Below, in pieces: positions 1-11,689 of a DNA stretch of 64,000 nt. How positions within the stretch are numbered: position 1 is the first letter of the stretch; every line of letters starts with the position of its first letter. Origin of the DNA: Chrysomallon squamiferum (taxonomy: Eukaryota > Mollusca > Gastropoda > Neomphalida > Peltospiridae); contig CM022665.1 of assembly GCA_012295275.1 (NCBI GenBank), positions 25,960,446 through 26,024,445 on the forward strand, in the 5' to 3' direction. The position numbers and the translations under genes were made by a program. The notes under the pieces were generated by a model. It was not told where the DNA came from. It was given only the letters and a program-made list of their open reading frames with translations, and did no database searches.

Positions 1-62
1 GATGATGTATGTATGTATGTATGTTTGTATGTATGTATGTAGGTAGGTAGGTAGGTATGTAA
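1..62. repeat. (GTAT)n microsatellite with GTAG variants
   Basis: Tetranucleotide GTAT runs, interrupted by one TTTG and by four GTAG units near 40-56. It is cut by the window edge. Confidence 0.95.
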
Positions 63-361
63 GTTTGTGTGTGAGTGTGCATCTCACTTTTTACTTCTTT
101 CTCTCGTTTTCTCGCATTCACAGTTAACCACCGAAAAAACTTGTTAACTTTCTCCCAAAGCATCACTTCAGATTTATCTCCCTTTTATTCCCCAGCCATA
201 GATAGCTGCAGTATTTTTCACATTATATAATAAGAAGATTTTCTCCACAAATCAATACTGGTGGAATTGTGATACATTCACAATATAATGGAAGATTCAT
301 TTTATCCTGGCAATAGAACACTGAAAACAAAGTGGCTAGCTGCTCATAAAAGAGGGAACTT

Positions 362-393
<32 letters not shown>

Positions 394-867
394 ATCAATA
401 AATGTTAGGCTGGACAAGAAAGCTACTGCTTACTAACAGAGAATATAACACACCGATGCTGTTATAATTTATTACCTTCCACAACAAAGATATCTACTGG
501 CATTCTACACTTGTTGTTATAAAGCATTTTTTTTTTTTTCCTTTTTTATTATTTTTTTTTTAACTTCTTCTTTTCTCATCTGAAGATTATTTCTATGGTG
601 CAGACTGTGTTAATGTCATGTGGCACTGAGTGTGGACCTGAGGGGCTTAGTGGGTATAATTTTCACTTGACGACATGACAGTTATGTATTTGTCAAATCA
701 AGGCACTTGAACTAAATTATGTTGATTTAGGACTGGATACAGACTGTCAAAGACAGGTCATTTAAACCACGACCTTCAGTAGCCCTCCAAGACAGCATGT
801 GTGACCTTTACCTGTTCTCTACAGCTGTGGTGTGGTGTTGTATGGTTTAAAGTAAAGAGTGTCTGTT

Positions 868-1265
868 TTCATGTGTTTATGTATTTATGTGTGTATGTGC
901 ACATGTGGTCTGTGAGTGCGTGGGTGTGTGGGTATGTGTGTGTGTGTGTGTGTCTGTGTATGTGTGGGGTTTATGTGAGTGTGTGTATATGTATGTATAT
1001 GTAGGTGTATGTTTTTGTGTATGTATGTATGTGTATAAGTATGTATGTTTGTGCATGTGTGTGTTTATCATTGTATATATTTCTGGGTACATTTCTGTGT
1101 GTGTACATTGTATATATCTGTATGTTTGTAAAGCACGTATGAGTGTATATATGTGTGTGTATGTAATAATGTGTGTATGTATGTATGTATGTACGTATGT
1201 ATGTATGTATGAATGGATGCATGTATGTAAGTATGTACGTAAGCTAATATAAGTGTATGTGTGTG
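868..1265. repeat. TG/GTAT-rich compound microsatellite block
   Basis: About 400 bp of imperfect GT and GTAT repeats, with short perfect runs near 937-953 and 1,180-1,212. Both strands stay open over long stretches, giving Thr/His-rich or Val/Cys-rich translations that are artefacts of the repeat. Confidence 0.95.
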
Positions 1266-1770
1266 TACACTTTTCAAATAGCAATTATGTATAAAATGGT
1301 AGAATATAGCTTTAATTAATTTGCACAAGATTTTCTGTTTAATTATAGAAGCCTTAATATTTTATACCAGTGTTTTAGAAGGCTTTCAGTCAATGAAGAG
1401 CCTAATTTTAATGATGATTCAGTTTGTGACTGAAAACAAATTACTGACACAACATGTTTTTTGAAAATCATTACAAAATATTATTCACAAACAATATTGT
1501 ACATAGAATGTAATTATTTCTCTTTGAGATTCTGTTTATATAGCAGTAATTTGTTTTTTATTTTTCAAAAATCTAGTAATTTCATTAATAAACCTACAAA
1601 TCAAATTTAAAAAATAAAATAAAATCTAGTAAATATCACATCAAAACTAAATTTAAGTTCAAATTTTTTATTATGGAAAAGTATCTTTGATAAAAGTAAA
1701 ATTTTTATAAGATCCATTTATTCTTGCTATCAAAGGAGAAGTAAATGTTAACCTGCTAAATGTAACTTAC

Positions 1771-1877
1771 CTGAAATCTGTAATATGTGTTGTCATTTTT
1801 GACTGTGAGTACATGGTCATCTATGGGAAAGAGATAACCATGAGTGGCCATCAGATGAGCCAGGTGTAAAGCTTCAC
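1771..1877 (-). CDS. RGS7: R7-family RGS protein, exon C (DEP domain core)
   Basis: A 107-nt exon on the minus strand. It is entered in phase 1 and encodes 35 full codons, beginning [14 protein letters not shown], continuing [14 protein letters not shown] and ending NTYYRFQ, exactly at a codon end. The acceptor reads TTTATTTTAG and the donor is a perfect GTAAGT. The peptide matches the DEP domain of RGS6/RGS7 proteins residue for residue over long stretches; the HGY-FPI-DHVLT core and the terminal YRFQ are hallmarks of the family. In known proteins the DEP/DHEX module binds membrane anchors (R7BP or R9AP) and helps place the complex with G-beta-5 at neuronal membranes, where it speeds GTP hydrolysis by Gi/o alpha subunits. 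Whether this is the RGS6 or RGS7 orthologue cannot be decided; many invertebrates have one gene for both. Confidence 0.95.
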
Positions 1878-1916
1878 CTAAAATAAATAATAATAAAATA
1901 ATTAAATGTTAATGGA

Positions 1917-1944
<28 letters not shown>
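1917..1944. repeat. (AC)14 microsatellite upstream of exon C acceptor
   Basis: Fourteen perfect AC units on the plus strand, so GU repeats in the transcript. It begins about 40 nt upstream of the first base of exon C. Confidence 0.97.
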
Positions 1945-1947
<3 letters not shown>

Positions 1948-2499
1948 CATATGCATCCATGTGCACCTTTTCCTGACTATGGGAAAATGAATATGAAAAG
2001 ATCTCTTGGTCTAAAAACATTTAAGTATCTTGTAACCTAATGACTTCAAGGTGTCTAGCATGCAAAAACCTAAGAGAGGAAAGCCATCCCTCTCTCTAGT
2101 GATCTTCTTCTACGAATATATGTATAATTTTTATTAGAGAATGGTTATCTTTTTCCAGTAATATAAATTATATAATTTTTGTATACCAAACTGTTCAAAC
2201 ATGCGTATCATGGGGAAAACTTCAGGCTCCGCTAAAGAGTTTTTTGTTGTTTTTTTAACAATATCAGTAAGGCATATTTTATATATACTTTCTACAGATA
2301 GAATTTGATGCATGAATTGTGAAACAGTGGCTGAAAATGTTAATGTATGAAAAGGTTCACCAAGGAGTTACAGCTCCTGTAACTTATAGAACACCATTAA
2401 AATAGCTTCTATTGGATTACAAGTTTAAATAAAGGACCATTTTGAAAGCTGTTAAAATGTGATTGGTGACAGCAAGGGTATTCAATATGTATGACTTAC

Positions 2500-2630
2500 A
2501 AGCTTGTTTTCTCTTTTTCAACTTCATTGTTTAATATTTTATAAACTTGCTGGGTCTCATAGGTGTAGCTTAAATAGTCAGCCAACGTTATAAACAGATT
2601 ATTATTTTCTATGATCTGATGATTTCTCAT
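2500..2630 (-). other. possible cryptic or alternative exon
   Basis: On the minus strand this segment has a GTAAGT donor directly below 2,500 and an AAAAG acceptor directly above 2,630, preceded by a moderately T-rich tract. One frame is open through its 131 nt, starting MRNHQIIENN and ending EVEKEKTS, followed by a stop inside the donor. I recognise no family. It cannot be a normal internal coding exon between B and C: its length is not a multiple of three, and entry in phase 1 meets a stop after about nine codons. It could be a poison exon, part of a nested transcript, or chance. Confidence 0.2.
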
Positions 2631-2675
2631 CTTTTGTTCAGTGAATATAAAAATGAAACAAGATCAAACAGAATA

Positions 2676-2980
2676 ATAATAAAAATAGTAATGATGATGA
2701 TGACAATATTAAGAATAATAATGCCAGTATCAACAATAATGATAACAACAGCAACACTAGCAAGCTAAATAAATAAAAAAAATCGTAAGAAAAAGACAAC
2801 AATAACAATAACAAAATAATAATAATAATAATAACAATTACAACAATGCATACATACATACATATACACACATATTTATTTACACATACATGCATGCATA
2901 AATTCACACATACATGCACACATACACCTACATACATACATACATACACACATACATATATACATACATACATATACACA
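2676..2980. repeat. ATA/AAT triplets followed by CATA repeats
   Basis: Imperfect AAT, GAT and AAC triplets (2,676-2,845) run into imperfect CATA/CACA repeats (2,846-2,980). Open frames here are repeat artefacts. Confidence 0.9.
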
Positions 2981-3096
2981 ATAGCAGCAAAACAAACTTT
3001 TCCCACTGCAACCAATATGTCCAAACAATCTCCATACAACACTCTTTTGTTCCTTGCATAATTCAGTTAAACAAGTGTTGAAAGTTCAGTCATTAA

Positions 3097-3156
3097 TCTA
3101 TGAAATCACAAATCTATGAAATCAAACATCTGTGAAATCACAAATCTATGAAATCA
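3097..3156. repeat. short tandem repeat, 14-18-bp unit
   Basis: Four adjacent copies of a unit built on AATCTATGAAATCAC, with small insertions and one T to G change. Confidence 0.85.
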
Positions 3157-3899
3157 TCCAGGTACAAGCAGGTTCTGACTCAATTAGGCTGTCAGAAGAC
3201 AAAAGGAATCCATTAAATATAATAACTTAAAGCTGCAATTAATTACTTGTACTTTTAGATGCAGCTGAACTTTCTTTTGATGCTTTTTTTCCCCTCCGAC
3301 CTTCTTGTTGCTATGGATGAATCATAGATTCTTCTGTCTACTTTTCTACTGAATTAAGTTAGAACCTGGCTGCAGAAAATATTTGATTGTTTCTATGTTT
3401 TAATTGTTATGAACGTTTATTATTGATATGAAGGCTGGAACATAAATAAATCATTGATATTAAAACCTTTACAAGTTAGTTAATTTAATTCTTTTTTCAA
3501 CTTTAGTATTGTTTTTCAGTATTATTATAAATTTTTAATACTGAGACGAAGACAAGAACATATTTCAAGGATATTAAAACCTATATATGAATTTTTTTTT
3601 TCTTCTTACATTAAGTCTATATTTCTTTAAACTTGATGACTGGTGCAAAGTTCTACATATACGTCAGTCAAAATGAATAAAATTAAAGTTTAATTTATAA
3701 TTATATTTCAGATTTTGCAGCATATATGTGTGCATATAATTTTATGTGTGTGTATATATATGGGTACACATTTCTATCTGTTTGTGACAGAGAAAGTAGA
3801 AAGACAAAATTATACAGCATTCCTCACAATATACATGTAAATGATACAGTGATTATTAGCATAATTAACAAAGCAGTAAAAATAACATTTTATTTTTAA

Positions 3900-4440
3900 A
3901 CTGATATCTCATCTTCCAGTAGATAATACAATTCTTAAATATTTAACAGTCACATTAACACTTTTTTTTTATTTATCTACAGGTATCCATACTGTTGAGT
4001 GCACAATGACAGTATATTTTGCAAATCAGAAACACTAAACTTATACTCACACTATCACATCCACCAATAAATGATATAAATTTTAGAGGATATTTCACAT
4101 TAGTAAGAGTAACTCTTTTTCTCTATTGATATCCATATATGATCCATTAATAGATGATACAATGATACTATATTTCACAAATATATATAAATGGTTTTTT
4201 TTTTTTTTTTAAAAGCAGTATTCATACTATTTCATCCACCAACAGATGATGCAATTCTGAGAAAATATTCCACAAATGAACTTTTTTTTTTTTTTTATCT
4301 GCATGGATACTGATACTATCTATATTTTTATTTTTTTAAAAATGATATCATAATATACTCTCTTTTTTTTTTTTTTTTAATACTGATATCAAAACAATCC
4401 ACACCCCCTGTAAATGATACAATTCTGAGAGGATAAAAAC
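3900..4440. repeat. degenerate tandem array with poly-T spacers
   Basis: About five diverged copies of an 80-110-bp unit. Each has a segment like GATGATACAATTCTGAGA, then ATATTTCACAAAT, a T run of 7-16 bases, and a segment like ATCTGCAGGTATCCATACT. Copies begin near 3,915, 4,060, 4,150, 4,240 and 4,410. The T runs differ in length, which blurs the period. Confidence 0.65.
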
Positions 4441-4689
4441 ATTGACACTGAGGTGTCTGTGAATCAGCTTAGACAAAATTAATGTTCATGGAAATGGAAT
4501 GTTGTGTGAAAATAACTATGGAAGTCTTTAACATAATTGTGTTAGGAGAGAAGTTGGTTTGTTAGAGAATTCCCAGCTTCAAACGAGACTGACTGGACAG
4601 CTCTGATGTCCTCACTGATTATTAAGTTACTCCATGTGGCTGTCCTTTTTATTATCATAGCACCTTGTTTTACACAGCAAAATTGTAGG

Positions 4690-4985
4690 TGTATGTATGT
4701 ATGTATATGTATATGTGTATGTGTGTGTGTGTGACTGTGTATGCATATGTACATATGTGTGTATATGTATGTGTGTGTATGTATTTTTATGTGTTTGCAA
4801 ATGTATACATTCACCACAGTATATAAACAAATAAATCTATATATATATGTATATATTTCAACATGCACACACACACACACACACACACATACACACACAC
4901 ACACAGTCATGTTTGTATATACTTATGTTTTATGCATGTATGAATGTGTGTGTGTGTGTCTGTCTGTGTGTGTGTTTGTGTGAGA
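4690..4985. repeat. compound GTAT / AC / TG microsatellite
   Basis: GTAT-type repeats at 4,690-4,795, an AC run at 4,864-4,905 and TG repeats at 4,945-4,982, separated by short AT-rich DNA. The polarity changes from TG to AC and back. Confidence 0.92.
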
Positions 4986-5513
4986 CAATATACAAATATG
5001 TATTCACTTAAAATAACATTCAAGTATGTTTTTATTTTTAGTCTTTTTCTTTTGAACAAAAGATATAAAAATAACATTAAGCACAAATAATGTATTATCA
5101 AGAGTAATATTTATTCATTTAGTTATTGTTTCTGAATGCAAAGTGTTCAGTTTTATGGCCATTTTACTGCAGTTTAAAAAACAGTTCAGTGCATTATTTA
5201 TAATTTAATGGCCAAAAATAATTTTAAAGTTTTGAAATGATGATAAATTACATGTGAGAGAAAGATTGTGTTCATTTTCATTCAGCTGGATAAGCTTAAT
5301 GATAAATTATAAAAAAAGAAAATCAGTTTAACAATCTACATAAATAAATGTATTATAATAATAGTAATAATAATAGTAGTAGTAGTAACTATAATAATAA
5401 TAATACATTCCAAAGATTTAACAGTTTATAAGAAAATAATTAGATTTGTTTTTTTGATCATTTGTTTCACACTCATCAGTCTTCCATGATTAAATTTATG
5501 TACCTAATGATAC

Positions 5514-5541
5514 CACACACACACACACACACACACACACA
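5514..5541. repeat. (CA)14 microsatellite
   Basis: Uninterrupted CA dinucleotides, 150 bp before the 27-bp minisatellite. Confidence 0.95.
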
Positions 5542-5685
5542 TCAGTTGTACAGAAAGATAATAATTAATTTAATTACCATAATAATACTGAAATATTATA
5601 TTTAAAAAAAATATATTATATCAGAATTCTTTTAATTTTACAAATAAAAACAAAACTCCCAACAAGGATTGTTCTATATTATCTT

Positions 5686-7187
5686 GTTGAAATCTGCAGC
5701 CTGTGTTATGTGGCTGAAACATGCAGCCTGTGTTACGTGGCTGAAACATGCAGCCTGTGTTACGTGGCTGAAACATGCAGCCTGTGTTACGTGGCTGAAA
5801 CATGCAGCCTGTGTTACGTGGCTGAAACATGCAGCCTGTGTTACGTGGCTGAAACATGCAGCCTGTGTTACGTGGCTGAAATCTGCAGCCTGTGTTACGT
5901 GGCTGAAATCTGCAGCCTGTGTTACGTGGCTGAAATCTGCAGCCTGTTTTATCTGGCTGAAACATGCAGCCTGTGTTACGTGGCTGAAATCTGCAGCCTG
6001 TGTTACGTGGCTGAAATCTGCAGCCTGTTTTATCTGGTTGAAATCTGCAGCCTGTGTTACGTGGCTGAAATCTGCAGCCTGTTTTATCTGGCTGAAACAT
6101 GCAGCCTGTGTTATGTAGCTGAAATCTGCAGCCTGTGTTACGTGGCTGAAATCTGCAGCCTGTGTTACGTGGCTGAAATCTGCAGCCTGTTTTATCTGGC
6201 TGAAACATGCAGCCTGTGTTACGTGGCTGAAACATGCAGCCTGTGTTACGTGGCTGAAATCTGCAGCCTGTTTTATCTGGCTGAAACATGCAGCCTGTGT
6301 TACGTGGCTGAAATCTGCAGCCTGTTTTGAAATCTGGCCTGTGAAACATGGCTGAAATCTGCAGCCTGTGTTACGTGGCTGAAATCTGCAGCCTGTTTTA
6401 TCTGGCTGAAACATGCAGCCTGTGTTACGTAGCTGAAACATGCAGCCTGTGTTACGTGGCTGAAATCTGCAGCCTGTGTTACGTGGCTGAAATCTGCAGC
6501 CTGTGTTACGTGGCTGAAATCTGCAGCCTGTTTTATCTGGCTGAAACATGCAGCCTGTGTTACATGGCTGAAATCTGCAGCCTGTGTTACATGGCTGAAA
6601 TCTGCAGCCTGTGTTACGTGGCTGAAATCTGCAGCCTGTTTTATCTGGCTGAAACATGCAGCCTGTGTTACGTAGCTGAAATCTGCAGCCTGTGTTACAT
6701 GGCTGAAATCTGCAGCCTGTGTTACGTGGCTGAAATCTGCAGCCTGTTTTATCTGGCTGAAACATGCAGCCTGTGTTACGTAGCTGAAACATGCAGCCTG
6801 TGTTACATAGCTGAAACATGCAGCCTGTGTTACGTAGCTGAAATCTGCAGCCTGTGTTACATAGCTGAAATCTGCAGCCTGTTTTATCTGGCTGAAACAT
6901 GCAGCCTGTGTTACGTAGCTGAAACATGCAGCCTGTGTTACGTAGCTGAAATCTGCAGCCTGTGTTATGTAGCTGAAATCTGCAGCCTGTTTTATCTGGC
7001 TGAAACATGCAGCCTGTGTTACATAGCTGAAATCTGCAGCCTGTGTTACGTAGCTGAAATCTGCAGCCTGTGTTACGTAGCTGAAATCTGCAGCCTGTTT
7101 TATCTGGCTGAAACATGCAGCCTGTGTTATGTAGCTGAAATCTGTAGTCTGTATTATCTGGCTGAAAGCTGTAGTCTATGTAATGGG
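5686..7187. repeat. 27-bp minisatellite, 55 units
   Basis: A head-to-tail array of 55 units by direct counting. All are 27 bp except the one at 6,307-6,350, which carries 17 extra bases. Units differ mainly at three places: GCTGAAACATG versus GCTGAAATCTG; CTGTGTTACGTG versus CTGTTTTATCTG; and ACGTGG versus ACGTAG or decayed forms. The unit types recur in mixed order, suggesting repeated local duplication and conversion. Because 27 is divisible by three, several frames on both strands stay open for hundreds of codons and give Cys-rich nonapeptide repeats (AETCSLCYV on plus; CMFQPRNTG and CRFQPRNTG on minus). I see no start context, splice signal or codon-specific conservation that would make it a gene. 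The last two units are strongly diverged. Confidence 0.98.
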
Positions 7188-8259
7188 ATAAGAGAAAAAG
7201 GCAATCGTCTGAAGTTGATATTATATACCCTAATGTTAGGCAGTGTCTATTTATCCAGCAATAAAGATGATCTAAACAACTACATCAATTGCCAAGGAGG
7301 CTTTATTTGGATGGACTGGCAGGGCCATTAAGAAGAGAATGATGTGAACTCAACTCCATAAAACAAGGCCAAGTAATCATTTGTCAAAAAAAGCCAATAG
7401 TTGCTTGGGGAAAGTCCCAGAATGGAATCATGCACATCTGATAACCCTTGGAAACAAATCTAAGAAGAAAAAAAAAAAAATGGGTTAAAACCAGAAGGGG
7501 TGTGATGTCAGAGCAATGTGTGGCAATGAGATATTGAGCAGATATGTCTTCTAATACACTGCACTATCATTGATTGATATGGTGGCTATTTCTAAATGTT
7601 TGCCAATACCTAACTCTACAAACACAACCAGCATTCTGAAATCATTTTCCCATTAGCTGATTTCTATAAAAGTCTCAGCCAGGTTGCACGAACAGAAGAA
7701 CAAGGAAGTCTTTATACCTCTTAATCTGAAAAATGTTTGCATATATTTCAAGTAATAACTTATCAACGATTTTCTGTTCTGTTTCTGGCGTGGCAACATT
7801 TTGATGCACATTAGCAAAAATGATAAAACACATCACCGATATTGTATTACATAAACAGAGAACACTAAATCTTTATACCCAAGAATATTATTTGAAATGT
7901 ATAACAGAGGTGATTTAGAAACTATTTCACATATTTTACAATCTTTTGTTATACAAATTATATTTGGAATGCACAAGTAAGAGATTATTTATAAAATGTC
8001 TGAATCTGATATATATATATATACTGTATATCAGTTAGAAGCATTAAACAGAAGTTTTTGCTTACAGTATTAAAATATTTACAGGTAAACCTTTTTCTTT
8101 TCATTAGCTTAACATTTTTCTTCCTAGATTTATAAATCCAAAACTCAGTAAAAGAAACTTCCCAAACATGTAATGGCCAGAATTATGTCAAATAACATTC
8201 TTAAAAACAAAAATCAGTTACATGAAATATAATAATTCAAAACCTAAAACAAAAAAACA

Positions 8260-8280
8260 AAAAAAGAAAAAAAAAAATAA

Positions 8281-8327
<47 letters not shown>

Positions 8328-8355
8328 CAATAATAACAATAACAATAAAAATAAA
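8260..8355. repeat. A-rich tract and (AAT)n microsatellite
   Basis: AAAAAC-type repeats run into about 14 near-perfect AAT units (8,281-8,325), then AAC/AAT mixtures. Confidence 0.93.
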
Positions 8356-8401
8356 AATCTGGAGTTTGAAAATTCAGAATTTATGTGTATATTTGTATAT
8401 C

Positions 8402-8405
<4 letters not shown>

Positions 8406-8433
<28 letters not shown>
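8406..8433. repeat. (GT)14 microsatellite
   Basis: Perfect GT run 50 bp after the AAT block. Confidence 0.95.
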
Positions 8434-8436
<3 letters not shown>

Positions 8437-8639
8437 TTAGTCTAAAACCAAATATGTATGTATAAATGATAGTGCACATTTTTGCTTATAATACTATGCA
8501 TATATGTGCATATATATTTGTGTGCAGAATTACATATATCTATACATGTATCAAACTGTGTGTTTGTGGGTAAAAGAGTATATTCATGTGTAAAAGAGTA
8601 TATGAATATATGTAAAACCATAATTATAAGAATATGGCA

Positions 8640-9290
8640 ATAAACAAGTGAATGTCTGAGAGTGACAGTATACATATGTGAATGCCTGAGTGTGAAAAAC
8701 ACATGTGTGTATGTTATGGTATGACAGTACACATGTGTGAACGCTTGAGTGTGAAAACATATGTGTGAACACTTGGGGGTGAAAACACATGTGTGTATGT
8801 TATGGTATGACAGTATATATGTGTGAACGCTTGAGTGTGAAAACACATGTGTGAACGCTTGAGTGTGAAAACACACATGTGTGTATGTTATGGTATGACA
8901 GTACACATGTGTGAACGCTTGAGTGTGAAAAACATGTGTGTATGTTATGGTATGACAGTACACATGTGTGAACACTTGAGTGTGAAAACACACATGTGTG
9001 TATGTTATGGTATGACAGTACACGTGTGAACGCTTGAGTGTGAAAACACACGTGTGTATGTTATGGTATGACAGTACACATGTGTGAACGCTTGAGTGTG
9101 AAAACACATATGTGTGTATGTTATGGTATGACAGTACACATGTGTGAATGCTTGAGTGTGAAAACACATATGTGTATGTTACAGTATGACAGAACACATC
9201 TGTTGAATGTCTGAGTGTGAAAACACACATGTGTGTACATTACAGAATGACAGTACACATATGTGAACGTCTGAATATGACCTCAACAGG
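8640..9290. repeat. 58-60-bp minisatellite, about 10 copies
   Basis: Each full unit contains GTTATGGTATGACAGTACAC, then ATGTGTGAACGCTTGAGTGTG and an AAAACACACATGTG segment. The ATGACAG landmark recurs near 8,721, 8,807, 8,895, 8,953, 9,012, 9,068, 9,129 and 9,186; the two wider early gaps contain partial extra copies of the second half. Long frames on both strands (for example the minus-strand CVLSYHNIHTCVF repeat) are by-products of the array. Confidence 0.95.
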
Positions 9291-9679
9291 TTGCTGATCA
9301 CATGACCTCTGAAGAATCACAGCCATCTAGAAAACTGTCCAGATTTGGACGGACCCCGACAGTTTGATTAGCATCTATTGATTGTGCATGGCATGCTCTG
9401 GCTTGATCAGGTTATGGTAACACTCATTAGTTGAAGGGAAATGTTAGATCCAGTGGCTCCCATTGTAATTAATGTTCTGATGTGGACCAATGCAGATTGT
9501 CTGTCTACGAGATAAATCCTTCACGCGAGGCTTCCCAACCATTGATTTTTTTTTTTTTTTAATTCCTCTCAATTTAGTGAACGTACTGACAAAACTGTTT
9601 CAAGATTATTGGCTGTATCTTCAGGCTTCATGTAAATTTGATTTTGACTCTGTCTGGGATAAATTTTCTTTTCATTTAA

Positions 9680-9900
9680 TTTATATGCATACACCTATCC
9701 ATCCATCCATATACACTTTCAAATTTATGTACACACACCTAACTGTGTATATCAATATGTATTTTCCTATTTAGATACCACATATATGTATCTACATTTG
9801 TGCATGCATACACATACCAACATACACATACACAAACAACAATAACATACATACAGACACAAAGACTTGTACTGAAACATGTATACGCATATACAAATAT
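9680..9900. repeat. imperfect CATA / CCAT repeats
   Basis: Diverged tetranucleotide repeats including CCAT units near 9,699-9,710 and CATA/CACA units from 9,780. Confidence 0.7.
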
Positions 9901-11357
9901 TTTAATACTAAATGTATAAAAATAAAGAAAGTAACCACTTGGTATTATTTCCTATGTCAAAGCAAACTGTTTAATTTATGGCTGACTCCAATAATCCCTG
10001 GTTTACAGAGATCGATTCACTACAAATGTGGAGGATAAAAGTTGTTGGCCTCAAGGCTTAAAATGAATGAAAGTATGATTTAACCGTAGGTTTCCAGCTC
10101 TTGTTCATTTGACATTCTACAATAATAATAAGCCATATGCAGTTTTAAAATGGTTTTGTTTTAGTAGATTTAGATAGATCAGAAGATGCCAAATTGAGCA
10201 TTTAAAAACAAAGTATTTACTGATAAATAATTATACATGACATTTACTTACTGACACTGCCACATGCATCATAGACTGAATAATAAAATATAACATAATG
10301 ATCAGTGTGGAATCTTTTTTTTCTAAATGACACATTTCCAGACAAAGTATGTAACAAGATGTTTGAAGAGTGCTCTCTGGAATGGGACATGTTGGCAAAA
10401 ATAATCTGTCTGTATGTGAGATGTGTGTACCTTCTTCATGGTTCTTTCAGAGAAATGTTCATGCATGCCTGACATGGATACAACCTATGATACCATCAGA
10501 AAGTTCTGTGCAAGACAAGGAACAATAAGTACTGAAGACATCATTATCTTCTGTAATAGTTATGTAACTGATACTGTATGTTTTTGATATAAGTGAATTT
10601 CTAACAGAAGCTATTTTTCATCTGTTATACATTATTAACTTTGTAGGAACCTTATTATCCCAACCCACAGTGACAGAAAATATTAAATCTGTTGACATTA
10701 ATGATTCATTCAAGCAAATCAACTGCATTGTAAATAAATCACAAATTCCTTATTTGCAAGAAGAAAGCTCTTTAATGAAGAATGGAAAGACTTCACTTTG
10801 ATATTAAACACTTACATAAAAATTATTTTTTACAAAGTGTAGGCAGCTGTTGAAAGTAAAGAGCAACTGTGAAATTCTTTATTTTCCAAAACTGTAATTT
10901 TTTCATAATTTCTCTTAAAGCCTTAGAAATGCTGGATGTTATAAAGAAATGCTAAAAATCATTTGCATTTAACATGTTCAGAAATCTTTTTCTTTCTTTC
11001 TTGTATTCTGTGGCTTTCTAGAATCTATCTTATTTTGTCAATAATTCTGTAAGAAAGAAAAAACAAATTTAAATAATAAAAAGTAATCTGAGAATCAGCC
11101 ATTTTGTTCAATTTATATTCCTGTCAGTCAAAAAAGAAGTTATTTGCTACATCTGAAATGAAAATCTTTACCTTCTCCCTTCCTGAATAAAGGTTTTGTT
11201 TAAATGTAGCATGTAGATAATACAAATATAATTTTCTTTTTCTCTCACTCAGACATCGTTATTTGTTATATTATTATTTCTCTACATCACAAAACTTTTA
11301 TCCCTGAGCTCTGATACATGCAAATATATTCTTTACTATTTTCTTTGTTTTTCTAAC

Positions 11358-11455
11358 ACACACACACACACACACATTCTTTCTCTCTTTCACTCACTCT
11401 TTCTTTCTCTCACTATATATTAATCCATACATCCATCCATCCATCCATCCAGCTA
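11358..11455. repeat. AC, CTTT and CCAT microsatellites
   Basis: An AC run (11,358-11,377), CTTT/CACT units, and six CCAT units (11,430-11,453). Confidence 0.85.
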
Positions 11456-11689
11456 TCTATCCCTGCTTCACACACACAAATATACATTTGCTTTTTCACA
11501 AAAAGGAACACATGCATTCTCTCTCTCATAGGACCAAAATAAAATGAACAAAAATAAATCTAGATCTTACAAACAAAGAAGAAACCCAGAAATGAAGAAA
11601 TTTTTAAAAAAATCAATGATTTACAATTACCATTTTTTTTTTTTTTTCAGAGAGTTCTCATCAAATACTAAATCTACATTTCTGTATAT

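Larger units (their letters stand above)
1..1770 (-). other. intron downstream of RGS exon C, partial
   Basis: This is intron sequence of the minus-strand RGS gene, directly after the exon C donor (GTAAGT, read on the minus strand just below 1,771). It holds a GTAT repeat at the left edge, a 26-base poly-A run at 362-387, T runs near 527-560 and a large TG-rich block at 868-1,265. I looked for the next expected exon, which would start with the conserved aromatic and Trp-rich stretch after the DEP core, and did not find it; it should lie to the left of position 1. Confidence 0.75.

Noticed and set aside
5674-7331. Long open frames (up to 480 codons) on both strands through the 27-bp array
   Set aside because: The period is a multiple of three, so frames stay open by construction. 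Variation is not biased to synonymous sites, and no splice or start context supports a gene.
8442-9230. 262-codon minus-strand frame of His/Thr/Cys-rich repeats
   Set aside because: It follows the 58-60-bp array; no family similarity and no splice context.
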